64,000 bases of DNA from Candidatus Hydrogenedentota bacterium (GTDB lineage Bacteria > Hydrogenedentota > Hydrogenedentia > Hydrogenedentales > JAGMZX01), in NCBI GenBank assembly GCA_029556545.1, contig JAKQEQ010000086.1, forward strand, positions 23,182 to 87,181, written 5' to 3'. The translations under genes and the position numbers were made by a program. The notes under the pieces are model-generated. The model worked only from the letters and a program-made list of their open reading frames with translations, was not told the origin of the DNA and ran no database searches. How positions within the stretch are numbered: the first letter of the stretch is position 1; the number at the start of each line of letters is the position of its first letter. Shown here in pieces: positions 18,511 through 29,007 of the stretch.

Positions 18511-19731
18511 TTACACCCCGGAAATGGCGCTGCCCAACGAAAAGATGGGCAGATAGAGCGAGACGACCAGGAAACCGATAATGCCGCCGATAATGAATAT
18601 GAAGGCCGGCGTGACGAGAGCGACCGCCAGGCGGTCGCGCAGCGCTACCTCGCGTTCGTAGGACTCGGCCAGGGATTCGAGGGCGGTCTCGACCTCGCCG
18701 CGGTTCTCGCCGGTGCCGATCATCCAGCAGAAGTTGTGGCCGAAGAACTTCGTGCTTTCGAGGGCGTCCACGAGGCGTTCACCGCCGGCCACCAGGAGGT
18801 TCGCCTCGCCGACCGCACGTTCGAGGATGGCGCTGCCTGTCGAGGCCGCGGCCAGTTCGAGGCTGTCGAGGACGGGCACGCCCGATCGCAGCAACAGAGC
18901 GAGGGTCCGGCAGAAGCGGGCCAGCGCCACAAGATAGTTCAATGTCCCGACGATGGGCGCGTGCATGCGCAGCCAGTCGCCCAGGATGCGCCCGCGGTCC
19001 GCGCGCCGCGCGATGCGCCAGAGCAACACTACGCCAAACACGCACAGCGGGACCGCGAGGACCAGCGTCCGCGAGTGATGGAGCAAGCCGTCGGAGAGGG
19101 CGAGCCAGAACCGAGTCGGCCCAGGCATACGCGCGCCGAAATCCTCGAATATGTCGGCGTATACCGGCACCACCGTCACAAGGAGAAAGCCGATGATCAG
19201 GACGGCCGCGACAAGCACCGTGACCGGATAGGTCAACGCCAGCCGCACGCTGCCGCGCAGTTGCAGGACGCGCCCCGTGTACCGCGCCAACGCCTGGAGC
19301 ACGCCCGCCATGTTGCCGCTGGCCTCGCCCGCGCGCAGCGCGCTCGTAAACAGGTGCGGAAACACGTGCGGCTGCCGCGCCATGGCTTCGTCCAGCGACG
19401 CGCCCCGCTCGATGTCGATGCGCAGGCGGTCGACCGCCCCTTTTAGACGGGACCGCCCCAAGTCCGCCGCGAGGGATTGCAGGGAGGGCGCGAGCGGCAG
19501 CCCGCTGCGCACAATCGACCCGAGCTGCTCGATAAAGAAGTGCAGTTCCTGCCACGCGAGTTGGCGGGACACCCGGCGCAGCCCCGGCGCTGGATTCGCC
19601 TCCTCGACGGCGGCCACGTGCAGCCCGCGTTCCTGCAACACGGCGACCACCCGGTGCGCCGATGGGGCGTCCATCGTTCCCTCCACCGGATTCCCCTCAT
19701 GGTCCGCGGCCCGATAACGGTAGAGCGTCAT
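18511..19731 (-). CDS. gspF: Type II secretion / type IV pilus inner-membrane platform protein GspF
   Basis: A 406-residue canonical GspF/PilC: MTLYRYRAADHEGNPVEGTMDA at the N-terminus, then two repeated domains (IEQLGSIVRSGLPLAPSLQSLA with RAGEASGNMAGVLQALARY; ALLLRSGVPVLDSLELAAASTG with IGTGENRGEVETALESLAESY) and three membrane helices. ATG 19731 is chosen because the protein then begins exactly like relatives and GGAG lies 9 bases upstream; the frame is open to 19800. It is the first gene of the six-gene minus-strand operon. GspE-type ATPase and secretin are not in the window. Confidence 0.85.
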   Translation of the reverse strand: MTLYRYRAADHEGNPVEGTMDAPSAHRVVAVLQERGLHVAAVEEANPAPGLRRVSRQLAWQELHFFIEQLGSIVRSGLPLAPSLQSLAADLGRSRLKGAVDRLRIDIERGASLDEAMARQPHVFPHLFTSALRAGEASGNMAGVLQALARYTGRVLQLRGSVRLALTYPVTVLVAAVLIIGFLLVTVVPVYADIFEDFGARMPGPTRFWLALSDGLLHHSRTLVLAVPLCVFGVVLLWRIARRADRGRILGDWLRMHAPIVGTLNYLVALARFCRTLALLLRSGVPVLDSLELAAASTGSAILERAVGEANLLVAGGERLVDALESTKFFGHNFCWMIGTGENRGEVETALESLAESYEREVALRDRLAVALVTPAFIFIIGGIIGFLVVSLYLPIFSLGSAISGV

Positions 19732-19882
19732 GGCGTCAATCTCCGGAAAGGCTCGGCCTCCGCAATACATATGACCGGATTCGCGGGAATCGATCACCAA
19801 ACGTTTCGCGCGGTAATGTTTGCATTATTTCCGGGGTATTCCTTATGCTCGCTTCCTCTGCGAAGCGTTGGAAAGGCGATCT

Positions 19883-20881
19883 ATGGCGTGTGAAGCGGTG
19901 GCGTATGCGCGGGCGGGATTGATCGGGAACCCGTCGGACGGCTATTTCGGCAAGACGATCAGCTTTGTGATCCGCGATTTTTCGGCAAAGGTCAGTCTCT
20001 ACGAGCACCCGGAAATCGAGATTGTTCCGAGTTTTCAGGACCGGTTCCGGTACGAGTCCATCCGCGAACTGGCCCGCGATGTGAAGGCAAATGGCTACTA
20101 CGGGGGCATTCGGCTGATGAAAGCGACCATCCGCAGGTTCGTCGAATACTGCGATCAGCATAAGAAGCCTCTCGCCGAAAAGCATTTCTCGATTCGCTAT
20201 CGATCGACGATCCCGCGGCGGCTCGGTTTGGCGGGTTCGAGCGCCCTGGTCACGGCCACGCTCCGCTGCCTCATGGAATATTACGAAGTCGATATCCCGA
20301 AGGCCGTCCAACCGAATCTCATTCTCAGCGTCGAGACGGAGGAACTGGGTATCTCGGCGGGCTTGCAGGACCGGGTGATCCAGGTCTACGAGGGGTGCGT
20401 GTTCATGGATTTTGATCGCGGACTCATGGAATCGCGCGGCCACGGGACCTATGAAGAAATCGATCCGTGCCTGCTGCCGCCGCTGTTTATCGCGTACCGC
20501 CGCGACTTGGGCGAAGGATCCGAGACCTTCCACAACAATATCCGCGAGCGCTGGCGGCAGGGCGACCCGGAGGTCGTTCAGGCCATGAAAGACTTCGCGA
20601 GCTACGCCGCGGCCGCACGGGAACTCCTGCTCGAACGCCGGGGACGGGAAATCGGGCCGCTCCTCGACGCCAATTTCGAGCGCCGGCGTTCCATCTACAC
20701 ATTGGACCCGCGCAACATCGACATGGTCGAACGGGCCCGGAGCGTGGGCGCGCACGCGAAGTTCGCGGGCTCGGGCGGGGCCATCGTGGGAACTTATGAG
20801 GACGACGCCATGTTTGAGCGACTCGTGAAGGTGTTTCAGGAGGCAGACATCGCGGTATTCAAGCCGCGGATCGAACCGTAG
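19883..20881 (+). CDS. GHMP-family small-molecule kinase (glucuronokinase-like)
   Basis: A 332-residue kinase. It begins RAGLIGNPSDGYFGKTISFVI, the GHMP motif 1 of sugar kinases of the glucuronokinase/arabinokinase type. It has the ATP-binding motif 2 PRRLGLAGSSALVTA (residues about 113-127) and motif 3 AKFAGSGGAIVGTY near the C-terminus. The specific sugar is not certain; mevalonate kinase-like function is a weaker alternative. ATG 19883 follows GGAAAGG by 5 bases; the frame is open upstream to 19820. It is divergent from the gspF operon and 59 bases ahead of rsmI. Confidence 0.75.
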   Translation: MACEAVAYARAGLIGNPSDGYFGKTISFVIRDFSAKVSLYEHPEIEIVPSFQDRFRYESIRELARDVKANGYYGGIRLMKATIRRFVEYCDQHKKPLAEKHFSIRYRSTIPRRLGLAGSSALVTATLRCLMEYYEVDIPKAVQPNLILSVETEELGISAGLQDRVIQVYEGCVFMDFDRGLMESRGHGTYEEIDPCLLPPLFIAYRRDLGEGSETFHNNIRERWRQGDPEVVQAMKDFASYAAAARELLLERRGREIGPLLDANFERRRSIYTLDPRNIDMVERARSVGAHAKFAGSGGAIVGTYEDDAMFERLVKVFQEADIAVFKPRIEP

Positions 20882-20940
20882 GTTCCGGTTCTTGCCCGGG
20901 GCGGCGCAGGCGCGGCGCCGGTCCGCAAGGGAGTAAGCGC

Positions 20941-21669
20941 GTGGGCACGCTATACGTCATTGCGACACCGATAGGCAACCTCGAGGACCTTACCCATCGC
21001 GCGGCACGCGTACTGGGCGAGGCCGGCGCGGTGGCCTGCGAGGATACGCGCGTGACGCCGCGCCTATTCGAGCGGTATGGCATCGCGCGGCCCAAGACAC
21101 TGTTCTCATGTCACGAACACAACGAGGATCACGCAGCAAAACGCATTGTCGGTCTCCTCGCCGATGGCGTCTCCGTGGCGCTATGCAGCGAAGGAGGTTT
21201 TCCCGGCGTCAGCGACCCGGGATACCGTGTGATCACCGCCTGCATCGAGGCGGGACACGATATCGTCGTAGTGCCTGGCCCGAGCGCGGTTCACGCGGCC
21301 TTGCTCGCGTCCGGCCTGCCGACTTCGAGTTATATCTTCAAGGGCTTCCCGCCGCGCAAGCCTGGACCGCGCGCCCGTTTTCTCGAGATGGATCGCGACG
21401 CCCCGCATACCCTGATATTCTTCGAGTCGCCCTTTCGCCTGACCGCCCTGCTCGAGGCGGCACACGAGGCGTTCGGAGACCGCCAAGCTGCCGTCTGCGT
21501 CGAATTGACAAAAAAATTCGAGCGCGTGCGCCGTGGGTTCCTTTCCGAACTGGCGGAATGGTATAATGCAAACCCGGTAAAGGGCGAGATCACGGTTGTC
21601 GTCGCGGGCCGGCATCCGAAGTTCACGCGAGCAACGAGGAACCTGGGAGAACCGGGCGATGCAACGTGA
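20941..21669 (+). CDS. rsmI: 16S rRNA (cytidine-1402 2'-O)-methyltransferase RsmI
   Basis: SAM-dependent tetrapyrrole methylase-fold enzyme that modifies C1402 of 16S rRNA. GTLYVIATPIGNLEDLTHRA is the family signature, followed by ACEDTRVTPRLFERYGI and CHEHNE, and by VVVPGPSAVHAALLASGLPT. In the usual SDAGTPGISDPG loop this protein reads SEGGFPGVSDPG, a mild change. The 242 residues are slightly shorter than E. coli RsmI (286). GTG start at 20941 with AAGGGAG nearby. Confidence 0.9.
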   Translation: MGTLYVIATPIGNLEDLTHRAARVLGEAGAVACEDTRVTPRLFERYGIARPKTLFSCHEHNEDHAAKRIVGLLADGVSVALCSEGGFPGVSDPGYRVITACIEAGHDIVVVPGPSAVHAALLASGLPTSSYIFKGFPPRKPGPRARFLEMDRDAPHTLIFFESPFRLTALLEAAHEAFGDRQAAVCVELTKKFERVRRGFLSELAEWYNANPVKGEITVVVAGRHPKFTRATRNLGEPGDAT

Positions 21670-21719
21670 AGGGTTTAACGGTTCGCCGTGCGGGATTGCA
21701 TGCGGCCGTTCGTAACCAG

Positions 21720-21738
21720 GATTCGGAAGCGCCGAATC
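21720..21738. promoter_or_regulatory. Inverted repeat before the GntR regulator
   Basis: GATTCGG and CCGAATC, 7-base arms around a 5-base loop, lie 50 bases after rsmI and 90 bases before the GntR gene. It may be an operator of that regulator or a transcript end; no T-run follows. Confidence 0.35.
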
Positions 21739-21826
21739 GCCATGTGGTACGCTGCGGGCGGGTTGAGGTTTGGCATTTGATGTCTTTGTGTCGTCACGGT
21801 AACAAACGCGGAAAGGAATTCGCACC

Positions 21827-22243
21827 ATGGCCAACAGACCGGAACAGACCTATTACGTCAACTTTGACAGCGCCGTCGCGGTGTACGTGCAAATCGAGAA
21901 CCAAGTCCAATTCGCCGTGGCTTCGGGCAAGCTCAAGCCGGGAGAAGCGCTGCCCACGATACACAATATGGCCGCCATGCTCGGGCTGAACGCCAACACC
22001 ATCGTGAAGGCCTATCGTGATCTCGAGGTGCTCGGCGTGGTGCAAACACGCCGTGGCGCGGGCGTGCTGATCGCCGACAAGGCGCCAGCCGCCTGCCGCG
22101 ACCGTATCCGCGCGGCGATGCGCGCTCACCTGAAGGAAGCCGTGGCCGAATGCATCGCGTGCGGCGTGGCCGAGGCCGAAATCCGGAAGATCGTGGGGAA
22201 AACCGTCCAGACCGCCCCGAATCCTTATGAGGCCAAGGCCTGA
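21827..22243 (+). CDS. Short GntR-family regulator (YtrA-like)
   Basis: A 138-residue transcription factor. The winged helix-turn-helix (AVYVQIENQVQFAVASGKLKPGEALPTIHNMAAMLGLNANTIVKAYRDLEVLGVVQTRRGAGVLI) is the GntR DNA-binding domain in the YtrA style, with only a short C-terminal helical tail and no effector domain. YtrA-type regulators usually control membrane transport genes. Here the next genes are acetyl-CoA synthetase and an MFS transporter, which it may control; this is inferred from position. GGAAAGGA lies before the ATG. Confidence 0.8.
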   Translation: MANRPEQTYYVNFDSAVAVYVQIENQVQFAVASGKLKPGEALPTIHNMAAMLGLNANTIVKAYRDLEVLGVVQTRRGAGVLIADKAPAACRDRIRAAMRAHLKEAVAECIACGVAEAEIRKIVGKTVQTAPNPYEAKA

Positions 22244-22276
22244 GACAAGGCCCATCCCGGGGCGCCGTTCGTAAGG

Positions 22277-22305
22277 TTGCAAAGGGGTACGGAATAGAGT
22301 ACAAT
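22277..22305 (+). promoter_or_regulatory. Sigma-70 type promoter for acetyl-CoA synthetase
   Basis: TTGCAA (22277-22282), exactly 17 bases, TACAAT (22300-22305). The predicted start is near 22312, giving a leader of about 150 bases that contains hairpins. Confidence 0.55.
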
Positions 22306-22321
22306 CGGGGAACCCTATCGA

Positions 22322-22339
22322 CCGGTAGGTATATACCGG
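22322..22339 (+). other. Hairpin in the acs leader
   Basis: CCGGTA and TACCGG pair around a 6-base loop within the 5' leader of the acetyl-CoA synthetase mRNA. GC-rich self-complementary sequence (GGGCTGCGCCCGGGAGCCCC region) follows. I recognise no riboswitch class. Confidence 0.35.
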
Positions 22340-22460
22340 ACGGGCTGCGCCCGGGAGCCCCTGTGGGGGGGCGGATAGGGCCGTGCGCGCCGCCGGCGCT
22401 CGCGAAAAGAGATTCCCGCACTATGGAACCGCAGTACAAGCGTTATGGAGGTCCTGTTAC

Positions 22461-24458
<1,998 letters not shown>

Positions 24459-24493
24459 CAGCGGGCGCGGGGGAACAACATGGCGGGAATGCC

Positions 24494-24528
24494 GGGGCCG
24501 AGCGCCTGACCGCGTTCGGCCCCGTTTT
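24494..24528 (+). terminator. Rho-independent terminator after acsA
   Basis: A 12-base-pair stem, GGGGCCGAGCGC (24494-24505) with GCGTTCGGCCCC (24512-24523), with one G-U pair and a 6-base loop, followed by GTTTT. It stands between acsA and the transporter gene, so it may end or attenuate the transcript. Confidence 0.65.
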
Positions 24529-24558
24529 GCCAAGGTCTGAACCGGGGAGACACGAAAT

Positions 24559-25857
24559 ATGTCATCCGAAACCAAAGTCATGAATCGTTGGATTGTCGTA
24601 GTGGGCGCCATTCTGGTCCAACTATGCCTCGGGGCCATTTATGCCTGGTCCGCCTTCACCGGCAAGCTCAACGCGGAACCGTTCTCGTTCACAAAGACCG
24701 AAACGCAGGTGATATTCTCGGTCGGGTTGTTCGCGTTCGCCGTCGTCATGGCCCTCGTCGCGGGCAATTGGCAGAAAAAGGCCGGGCCGCGCGTCGTGGC
24801 GCTGGCCGGCGGCCTTGTGCTGGGGATCGGCTACGTCATCGCCGGATTCGCGGGCACGAGCTTCTGGGGCATCTTGATTGGCGTCGGCGTGCTCGGCGGC
24901 GCGGGCATCGGCCTCGGCTATGTGTGCCCGATCGCGGCGCTGGTCAAGTGGTTCCCGGACAAGAAGGGACTGATTACCGGCTTGGCGGTAGCCGGCTTTG
25001 GGTTTGGCGCGCTCATCTGGATCAAGCTGACCAGCGGATTCGTGTTCGGCCCGGTGAACCTGACTCCCGGCTGGACCGGCCTCTACGGCATGGGGTGGAC
25101 GGTCAACAATGTGTTCCTGTTGTACGGCGGCTTGTTCGCGGCCCTCGTGGTGCTGGGTTCGCTGGTGCTGATCAATCCGCCCGACGGCTGGCTGCCCGCG
25201 GGCTGGACGCCGCCGAGCGGCGCGGCGGCCGCGGCGAGCGGGGGCGACGACTATACGACCGGCGAAATGGTCAAGACCCCGCAGTTCTGGGGGCTGTTCT
25301 TCATTTTCATGGTGGGCGCGACAGCGGGCCTCATGGTCATCGGCGTTATCGCCCTTTTCGGCAATGACGCCTTGACGGCAAAGGGCATTGCTCTGGACAA
25401 CGCGAAGGTAATCACGGGGACCGCGATGGGCCTCTTCTTCGCACTCATGAACGGCTTCGGCCGCATCGCCTGGGGCAGTATCTCCGATAAACTGGGGCGG
25501 AGAAACTCGATAGCACTGATGAGCCTCCTGCAGGGCGGCATGATGATCGCCTTCTTCTTCATTGGCGGCAACGAGATTGGCCTGTACATCGGCGCCGCAG
25601 TGATCGGCTTCAACTTCGGCGGCAACTTCGCCCTGTTCCCCGCCGCCACGGCGGACTTCTTCGGAAACAAGAACGTCGGCACGAATTACCCGTGGGTGTT
25701 CATGTCCTATGGCGTCGGCGGCATCGTCGGTCCGATTCTCGGCGGCATCATGGGCGACGCGCAAGCCTGGATGTGGGCCTTCCTGCCCGCGGGCGTCGCG
25801 TGCATCATCGCGGGCTTCGTCGGGACAACGCTCCGTCCGCCAAAACGCGCCGCGTAA
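24559..25857 (+). CDS. OFA-type MFS transporter (monocarboxylate/oxalate-formate family)
   Basis: A 432-residue MFS protein. The opening NRWIVVVGAILVQLCLGAIYAWSAF and the following FSFTKTETQVIFSVGLF, with GYVCPIAALVKWFPDKKGLITGLAVAGFGFGA, are typical of the oxalate:formate antiporter family, which also includes monocarboxylate and acetate carriers. Twelve hydrophobic segments. Placement after acetyl-CoA synthetase suggests uptake of acetate or a related monocarboxylate. GGGGAG precedes the ATG. Confidence 0.8.
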   Translation: MSSETKVMNRWIVVVGAILVQLCLGAIYAWSAFTGKLNAEPFSFTKTETQVIFSVGLFAFAVVMALVAGNWQKKAGPRVVALAGGLVLGIGYVIAGFAGTSFWGILIGVGVLGGAGIGLGYVCPIAALVKWFPDKKGLITGLAVAGFGFGALIWIKLTSGFVFGPVNLTPGWTGLYGMGWTVNNVFLLYGGLFAALVVLGSLVLINPPDGWLPAGWTPPSGAAAAASGGDDYTTGEMVKTPQFWGLFFIFMVGATAGLMVIGVIALFGNDALTAKGIALDNAKVITGTAMGLFFALMNGFGRIAWGSISDKLGRRNSIALMSLLQGGMMIAFFFIGGNEIGLYIGAAVIGFNFGGNFALFPAATADFFGNKNVGTNYPWVFMSYGVGGIVGPILGGIMGDAQAWMWAFLPAGVACIIAGFVGTTLRPPKRAA

Positions 25858-25864
25858 GGATACG

Positions 25865-25978
25865 ACGTGGCACGGGCGTCTCGTCCGTGAACCCAGACCG
25901 TGGGCAAGGCGTCCGTGCCGCGTGGCACGGACGTTTCGCCCGTAACCCCAAGACATGGGCAGGATGCCCATGCCACGA
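25865..25978. repeat. Two tandem copies of a roughly 56-bp dispersed-type repeat
   Basis: Copies at about 25865-25919 and 25921-25978 both begin CGTGGCACGG and share CGT-TCG-CCGT-ACCC-TGGGCA and a TGCC end. Each is partly self-complementary (GTGGCA near the start, TGCCAC at the end of the second). They fill the gap between the convergent transporter and acyl-CoA dehydrogenase genes. Confidence 0.75.
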
Positions 25979-25987
25979 CATTGTCCA

Positions 25988-27130
25988 TCAGCGGCCCTTG
26001 GCGACCTCACGGGCAATGACCAGCCGCTGAATTTCCTGCGTGCCCTCGTAAATCTGCATGAGCTTCGCGTCGCGCATGAGCTTCTCGACGGGGTACTCGC
26101 GCGAATAGCCCCGTCCGCCCAGAATCTGCACCGCCTCCGTTGTGACTTCCATGGCGACGTCGCCTGCGTAACATTTCGCCATGGCCGCCTCCTTCGTCTG
26201 GCGTACCCCGTGGTCCGCCATCCACGCGGCTTGCCACGCGAGCAGGCGCGCGGCCTCGACCTTCATCGCCATGTCCGCGAGTTTGAATTGTATGGCCTGG
26301 TTCTTCACGATGGGCGCGCCGAACTGGACGCGCTCGTTCGCGTACTTGACGGCCTCCTCGAGGGCGCGCCGCGCGATGCCGACCGCGCCGGCCGCCGTGC
26401 CCGCGCGGGTGCGGTCCAGCGTGCCCATCGCCACCTGGAAACCGCGTCCCTCCTTGAGCAGCAGGTTCTCCGTGGGCACGCGCACGTCGCGGAAATGCAG
26501 TTCCACCTGATTCGAGGCCCGCTGGCCCATCTTGTCCTCCGCCTTCCCCACCTCGACCCCCATGTCGCGCTCGACGATGAAGGCGCTCATGCCGAGGGGG
26601 CCGCGGTCCGGGTTCGTGGATGCGAACACGACGTAGAAGTCCGCGAAGCCGCCGTTGGTGCAGAAGCATTTGTCGCCGTTGATGACGTAGTGGTCGCCGT
26701 CGCGGACGGCGGTGGTCTTCGCGGCGCCCGCGTCGGATCCCGCCTCCCGCTCCGTCAGGGCGAAGGCCGCGATGCGAAACGCGCGGGCGTGGGGGCGCAG
26801 GTACCGTTCCTTCTGAGCGGCGCCGCCGAAGAGGATGATCGGCGCCAGCGCCAGCGAGTTCGCCATGATGCATGTGCCGATGCCCATGCACGCCGCGCCG
26901 AGTTCCTCCGTCATGAGGGCTGCGTCAAGATTCGATAGGCCGGGTCCGTCGTATTCCTTCGGTATCCCCTCGCTCATCAGTTTCGCGTCAAAGGCCTTCT
27001 GCATAATCTCGATGGGAAACTCGCCCGTGCGGTCGTGGTGCGCCGCCGCCGGCTTGATTTCCGTCTCGGCGAACGCGCGCGCCCGCGCGCGCAACTGTTC
27101 CTGATCCTCCGACAGACTGAATCCAATCAT
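25988..27130 (-). CDS. Acyl-CoA dehydrogenase (short/branched-chain type)
   Basis: A 380-residue FAD enzyme that oxidises an acyl-CoA to the 2-enoyl-CoA. It is full length for the family. Seen: FALTEREAGSDAGAAKTTA (FAD/substrate region), CTNGGFADFYVVFAS, GYSREYPVEKLMRDAKLMQIYEGTQEIQ. The glutamate in IYEGT is the position of the catalytic base in short-chain enzymes. The start context is MIGFSLSEDQEQLRARARAFAE. It is the last gene of the acyl-CoA set and lies 115 bases after the AtuA-like gene. Confidence 0.88.
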   Translation of the reverse strand: MIGFSLSEDQEQLRARARAFAETEIKPAAAHHDRTGEFPIEIMQKAFDAKLMSEGIPKEYDGPGLSNLDAALMTEELGAACMGIGTCIMANSLALAPIILFGGAAQKERYLRPHARAFRIAAFALTEREAGSDAGAAKTTAVRDGDHYVINGDKCFCTNGGFADFYVVFASTNPDRGPLGMSAFIVERDMGVEVGKAEDKMGQRASNQVELHFRDVRVPTENLLLKEGRGFQVAMGTLDRTRAGTAAGAVGIARRALEEAVKYANERVQFGAPIVKNQAIQFKLADMAMKVEAARLLAWQAAWMADHGVRQTKEAAMAKCYAGDVAMEVTTEAVQILGGRGYSREYPVEKLMRDAKLMQIYEGTQEIQRLVIAREVAKGR

Positions 27131-27245
27131 GGTTCACCTCATCCTCCGATATGGTCGGTTGCGTTTCGGCCTGGGCGCGCGCCGCCTCCCGCATCGGCAC
27201 GCATTACGGGGGGCGTCCTACGAGTGTCCGGACTGTGCCGGCCAG

Positions 27246-28598
27246 TCATGCATCGAGGATGCGCGTCTCAACGTGGACGCGGTCGCGCTCGATTAGGCAC
27301 GACCAGTAGCTGAACATCGGACGGGGACTGGGCCGTCCGGCGGCATAGCCGGTGACGCCCTGCGGGCCGCTCGTGACCAGGGGCGCTATCTCTTTCGCGA
27401 AGCGCTCAACGGCTTCTTTGCGCGGATCCGCCACGCTGATGCGCAAGACGGTCTCGAGCAATGGCGGCGCGTCGAGCACACCGGGGACACAGGCGTTCGC
27501 ACCGATGCACTCGATGTTCGATCGCGCGTACTCGAAGCCCGCGCGGCGCAGCCGTTCGAGCACGATCTCGCCGCCGCGGCGGGCCTTCTCCACGGCGTCG
27601 CGCCCGAATACCGTGAGCAGGCCGTGCGCCCAATAGCCATCGCGATAGGTCGCGCTGACCTTGTACGTGTTCGTGGGCCGCGCGCCGCGCGCGCCGGTGA
27701 CGCGCACGCGGTCCAGGCCGACTTCCTCGACCGAAAGCGTCGTGAAATCGACGCGACAATCCGGGCTGAGATAGTGGGCCGGGTCGCCGATCTCGTAGAC
27801 AAGTTGCTCCTTGACCGTTTCGAGATTTACCCGTCCGCCGGTCCCTTCCGGCTTTGTGACGATGAAGTCGCCCGTCTCGTCGATTTCGACGATGGGGAAT
27901 CCGATGCCGGCGGGGTCCTGCAGTTCGAGCCAGTTCGTCGCGATGCCGCCGCAGCACTGGGTCCCGCACTCGATGACGTGTCCGGCGACCGTCGCGGCGG
28001 CAAGCCTCGGGTAATCATCAAGGGCCCATCCGAACTCGTGTACACAAATACCCACCGTGAGGCTCGGGTCGGCGACGCGCCCCGTAATCACCAAGTCCGC
28101 GCCCGCCGCCAACGCACGCGCCACCCCTTCCGCGCCGATGTAGGCATTTGCCGTGACAAGCCGGTCCGCCACTTCCGCGAGCGCGCGATAATCCTCGCCG
28201 TTTGCGAAGAGCGGGTTTGCCGGTTCCGCCCGCAGCGCCGGCAACACGTCGTCGCCCGAGACCACCCCGATCTTCAGGTGGGCCAGGCCGGCGCCCCGCA
28301 ACACCGCGGCGCACGCCTCGGCGCAGCCCGCCGGGTTCAAGCCGCCCGCGTTGCAGACCACCTTCACCTTGCGGCCCAGTCTCCAGTGCGGCACGAGATT
28401 GTGGAGCACCTCGACGAAATCCCGGGCGTAACCCGCCTGCGGGTCGCGGTCCCGTTGCAGCGCCATGATGCTCAACGACACCTCGGCCAAGTAATCCAGC
28501 GTCAGATAGTCCACCTCGGGACACTGCGCGACCAAACGCGCCGCCGCGTCGGTGCTGTCGCCCCAGAATCCCTGAGTGTTGGCTATGCGGATTCGCAT
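27246..28598 (-). CDS. AtuA-like protein (DUF1446, acyclic terpene utilisation family)
   Basis: A 450-residue protein with RIRIANTQGFWGDSTDAAARLV, VDYLTLDYLAEVSLSIM, KVVCNAGGLNPAGCAEAC and the central ADLVITGRVADPSLTVGICVHEFGW plus HVIECGTQCCGG, all DUF1446/AtuA hallmarks. AtuA is needed for citronellol/geraniol use in Pseudomonas, but its reaction is unknown. In many genomes homologues sit with acyl-CoA carboxylases and dehydrogenases, as here. It starts 22 bases after the HicB-like gene. Confidence 0.8.
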   Translation of the reverse strand: MRIRIANTQGFWGDSTDAAARLVAQCPEVDYLTLDYLAEVSLSIMALQRDRDPQAGYARDFVEVLHNLVPHWRLGRKVKVVCNAGGLNPAGCAEACAAVLRGAGLAHLKIGVVSGDDVLPALRAEPANPLFANGEDYRALAEVADRLVTANAYIGAEGVARALAAGADLVITGRVADPSLTVGICVHEFGWALDDYPRLAAATVAGHVIECGTQCCGGIATNWLELQDPAGIGFPIVEIDETGDFIVTKPEGTGGRVNLETVKEQLVYEIGDPAHYLSPDCRVDFTTLSVEEVGLDRVRVTGARGARPTNTYKVSATYRDGYWAHGLLTVFGRDAVEKARRGGEIVLERLRRAGFEYARSNIECIGANACVPGVLDAPPLLETVLRISVADPRKEAVERFAKEIAPLVTSGPQGVTGYAAGRPSPRPMFSYWSCLIERDRVHVETRILDA

Positions 28599-28620
28599 AA
28601 TGTGCCGCCTTCGTTTTCCG

Positions 28621-28800
28621 TTACCGCGCCAAATGAATGTAAATCGCTTCGTGACCGACGTAGAGCATGGCCGCTTCCCGAATGTTGCTCAGCGCATCCT
28701 CGAACGTGTCGCCCTGGCTGTGGCGCCCCGGCAAATCGGGACAATAGGCAAGAAGCCTATCTTCGTCGTGCTCAATAATCGCGGTAAGCTTCGCGGACAT
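28621..28800 (-). CDS. HicB-like antitoxin-family protein, no HicA partner
   Basis: A 59-residue protein: KLTAIIEHDEDRLLAYCPDLPGRHSQGDTFEDALSNIREAAMLY is the partial RNase-H-fold domain of HicB/UPF0150. No C-terminal DNA-binding domain is present. The start at 28800 follows AAGGGAG at a suitable distance; a longer reading from 28851 is possible. No HicA-like double-stranded RNA-binding toxin is on either side, so it is an orphan antitoxin or a metabolic homologue. Confidence 0.72.
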   Translation of the reverse strand: MSAKLTAIIEHDEDRLLAYCPDLPGRHSQGDTFEDALSNIREAAMLYVGHEAIYIHLAR

Positions 28801-28853
28801 ACGGCTGACTCCCTTCATCATTGCTTCAATGCCTAAGGAAGATCCTGGCACTT

Positions 28854-28859
28854 ATTATA
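28854..28859 (-). promoter_or_regulatory. -10 element before the HicB-like gene
   Basis: A consensus TATAAT on the minus strand about 55 bases before the HicB-like start; the -35 region is weak. It suggests this small gene has its own promoter. Confidence 0.35.
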
Positions 28860-29007
28860 GCCTGTTCGAACTCCGCGAAGTCCTGTTCCCGCGCGAAGTG
28901 ACCGCACCTCCAAGGCTCCCGCTCCACCTTGGCCCCACGTACCAGAGGGGAGAATCCGAGATTACCGGCGTGGCGCGTCATGGCAAGGCCGACGCGGAAG
29001 TGAGCGG

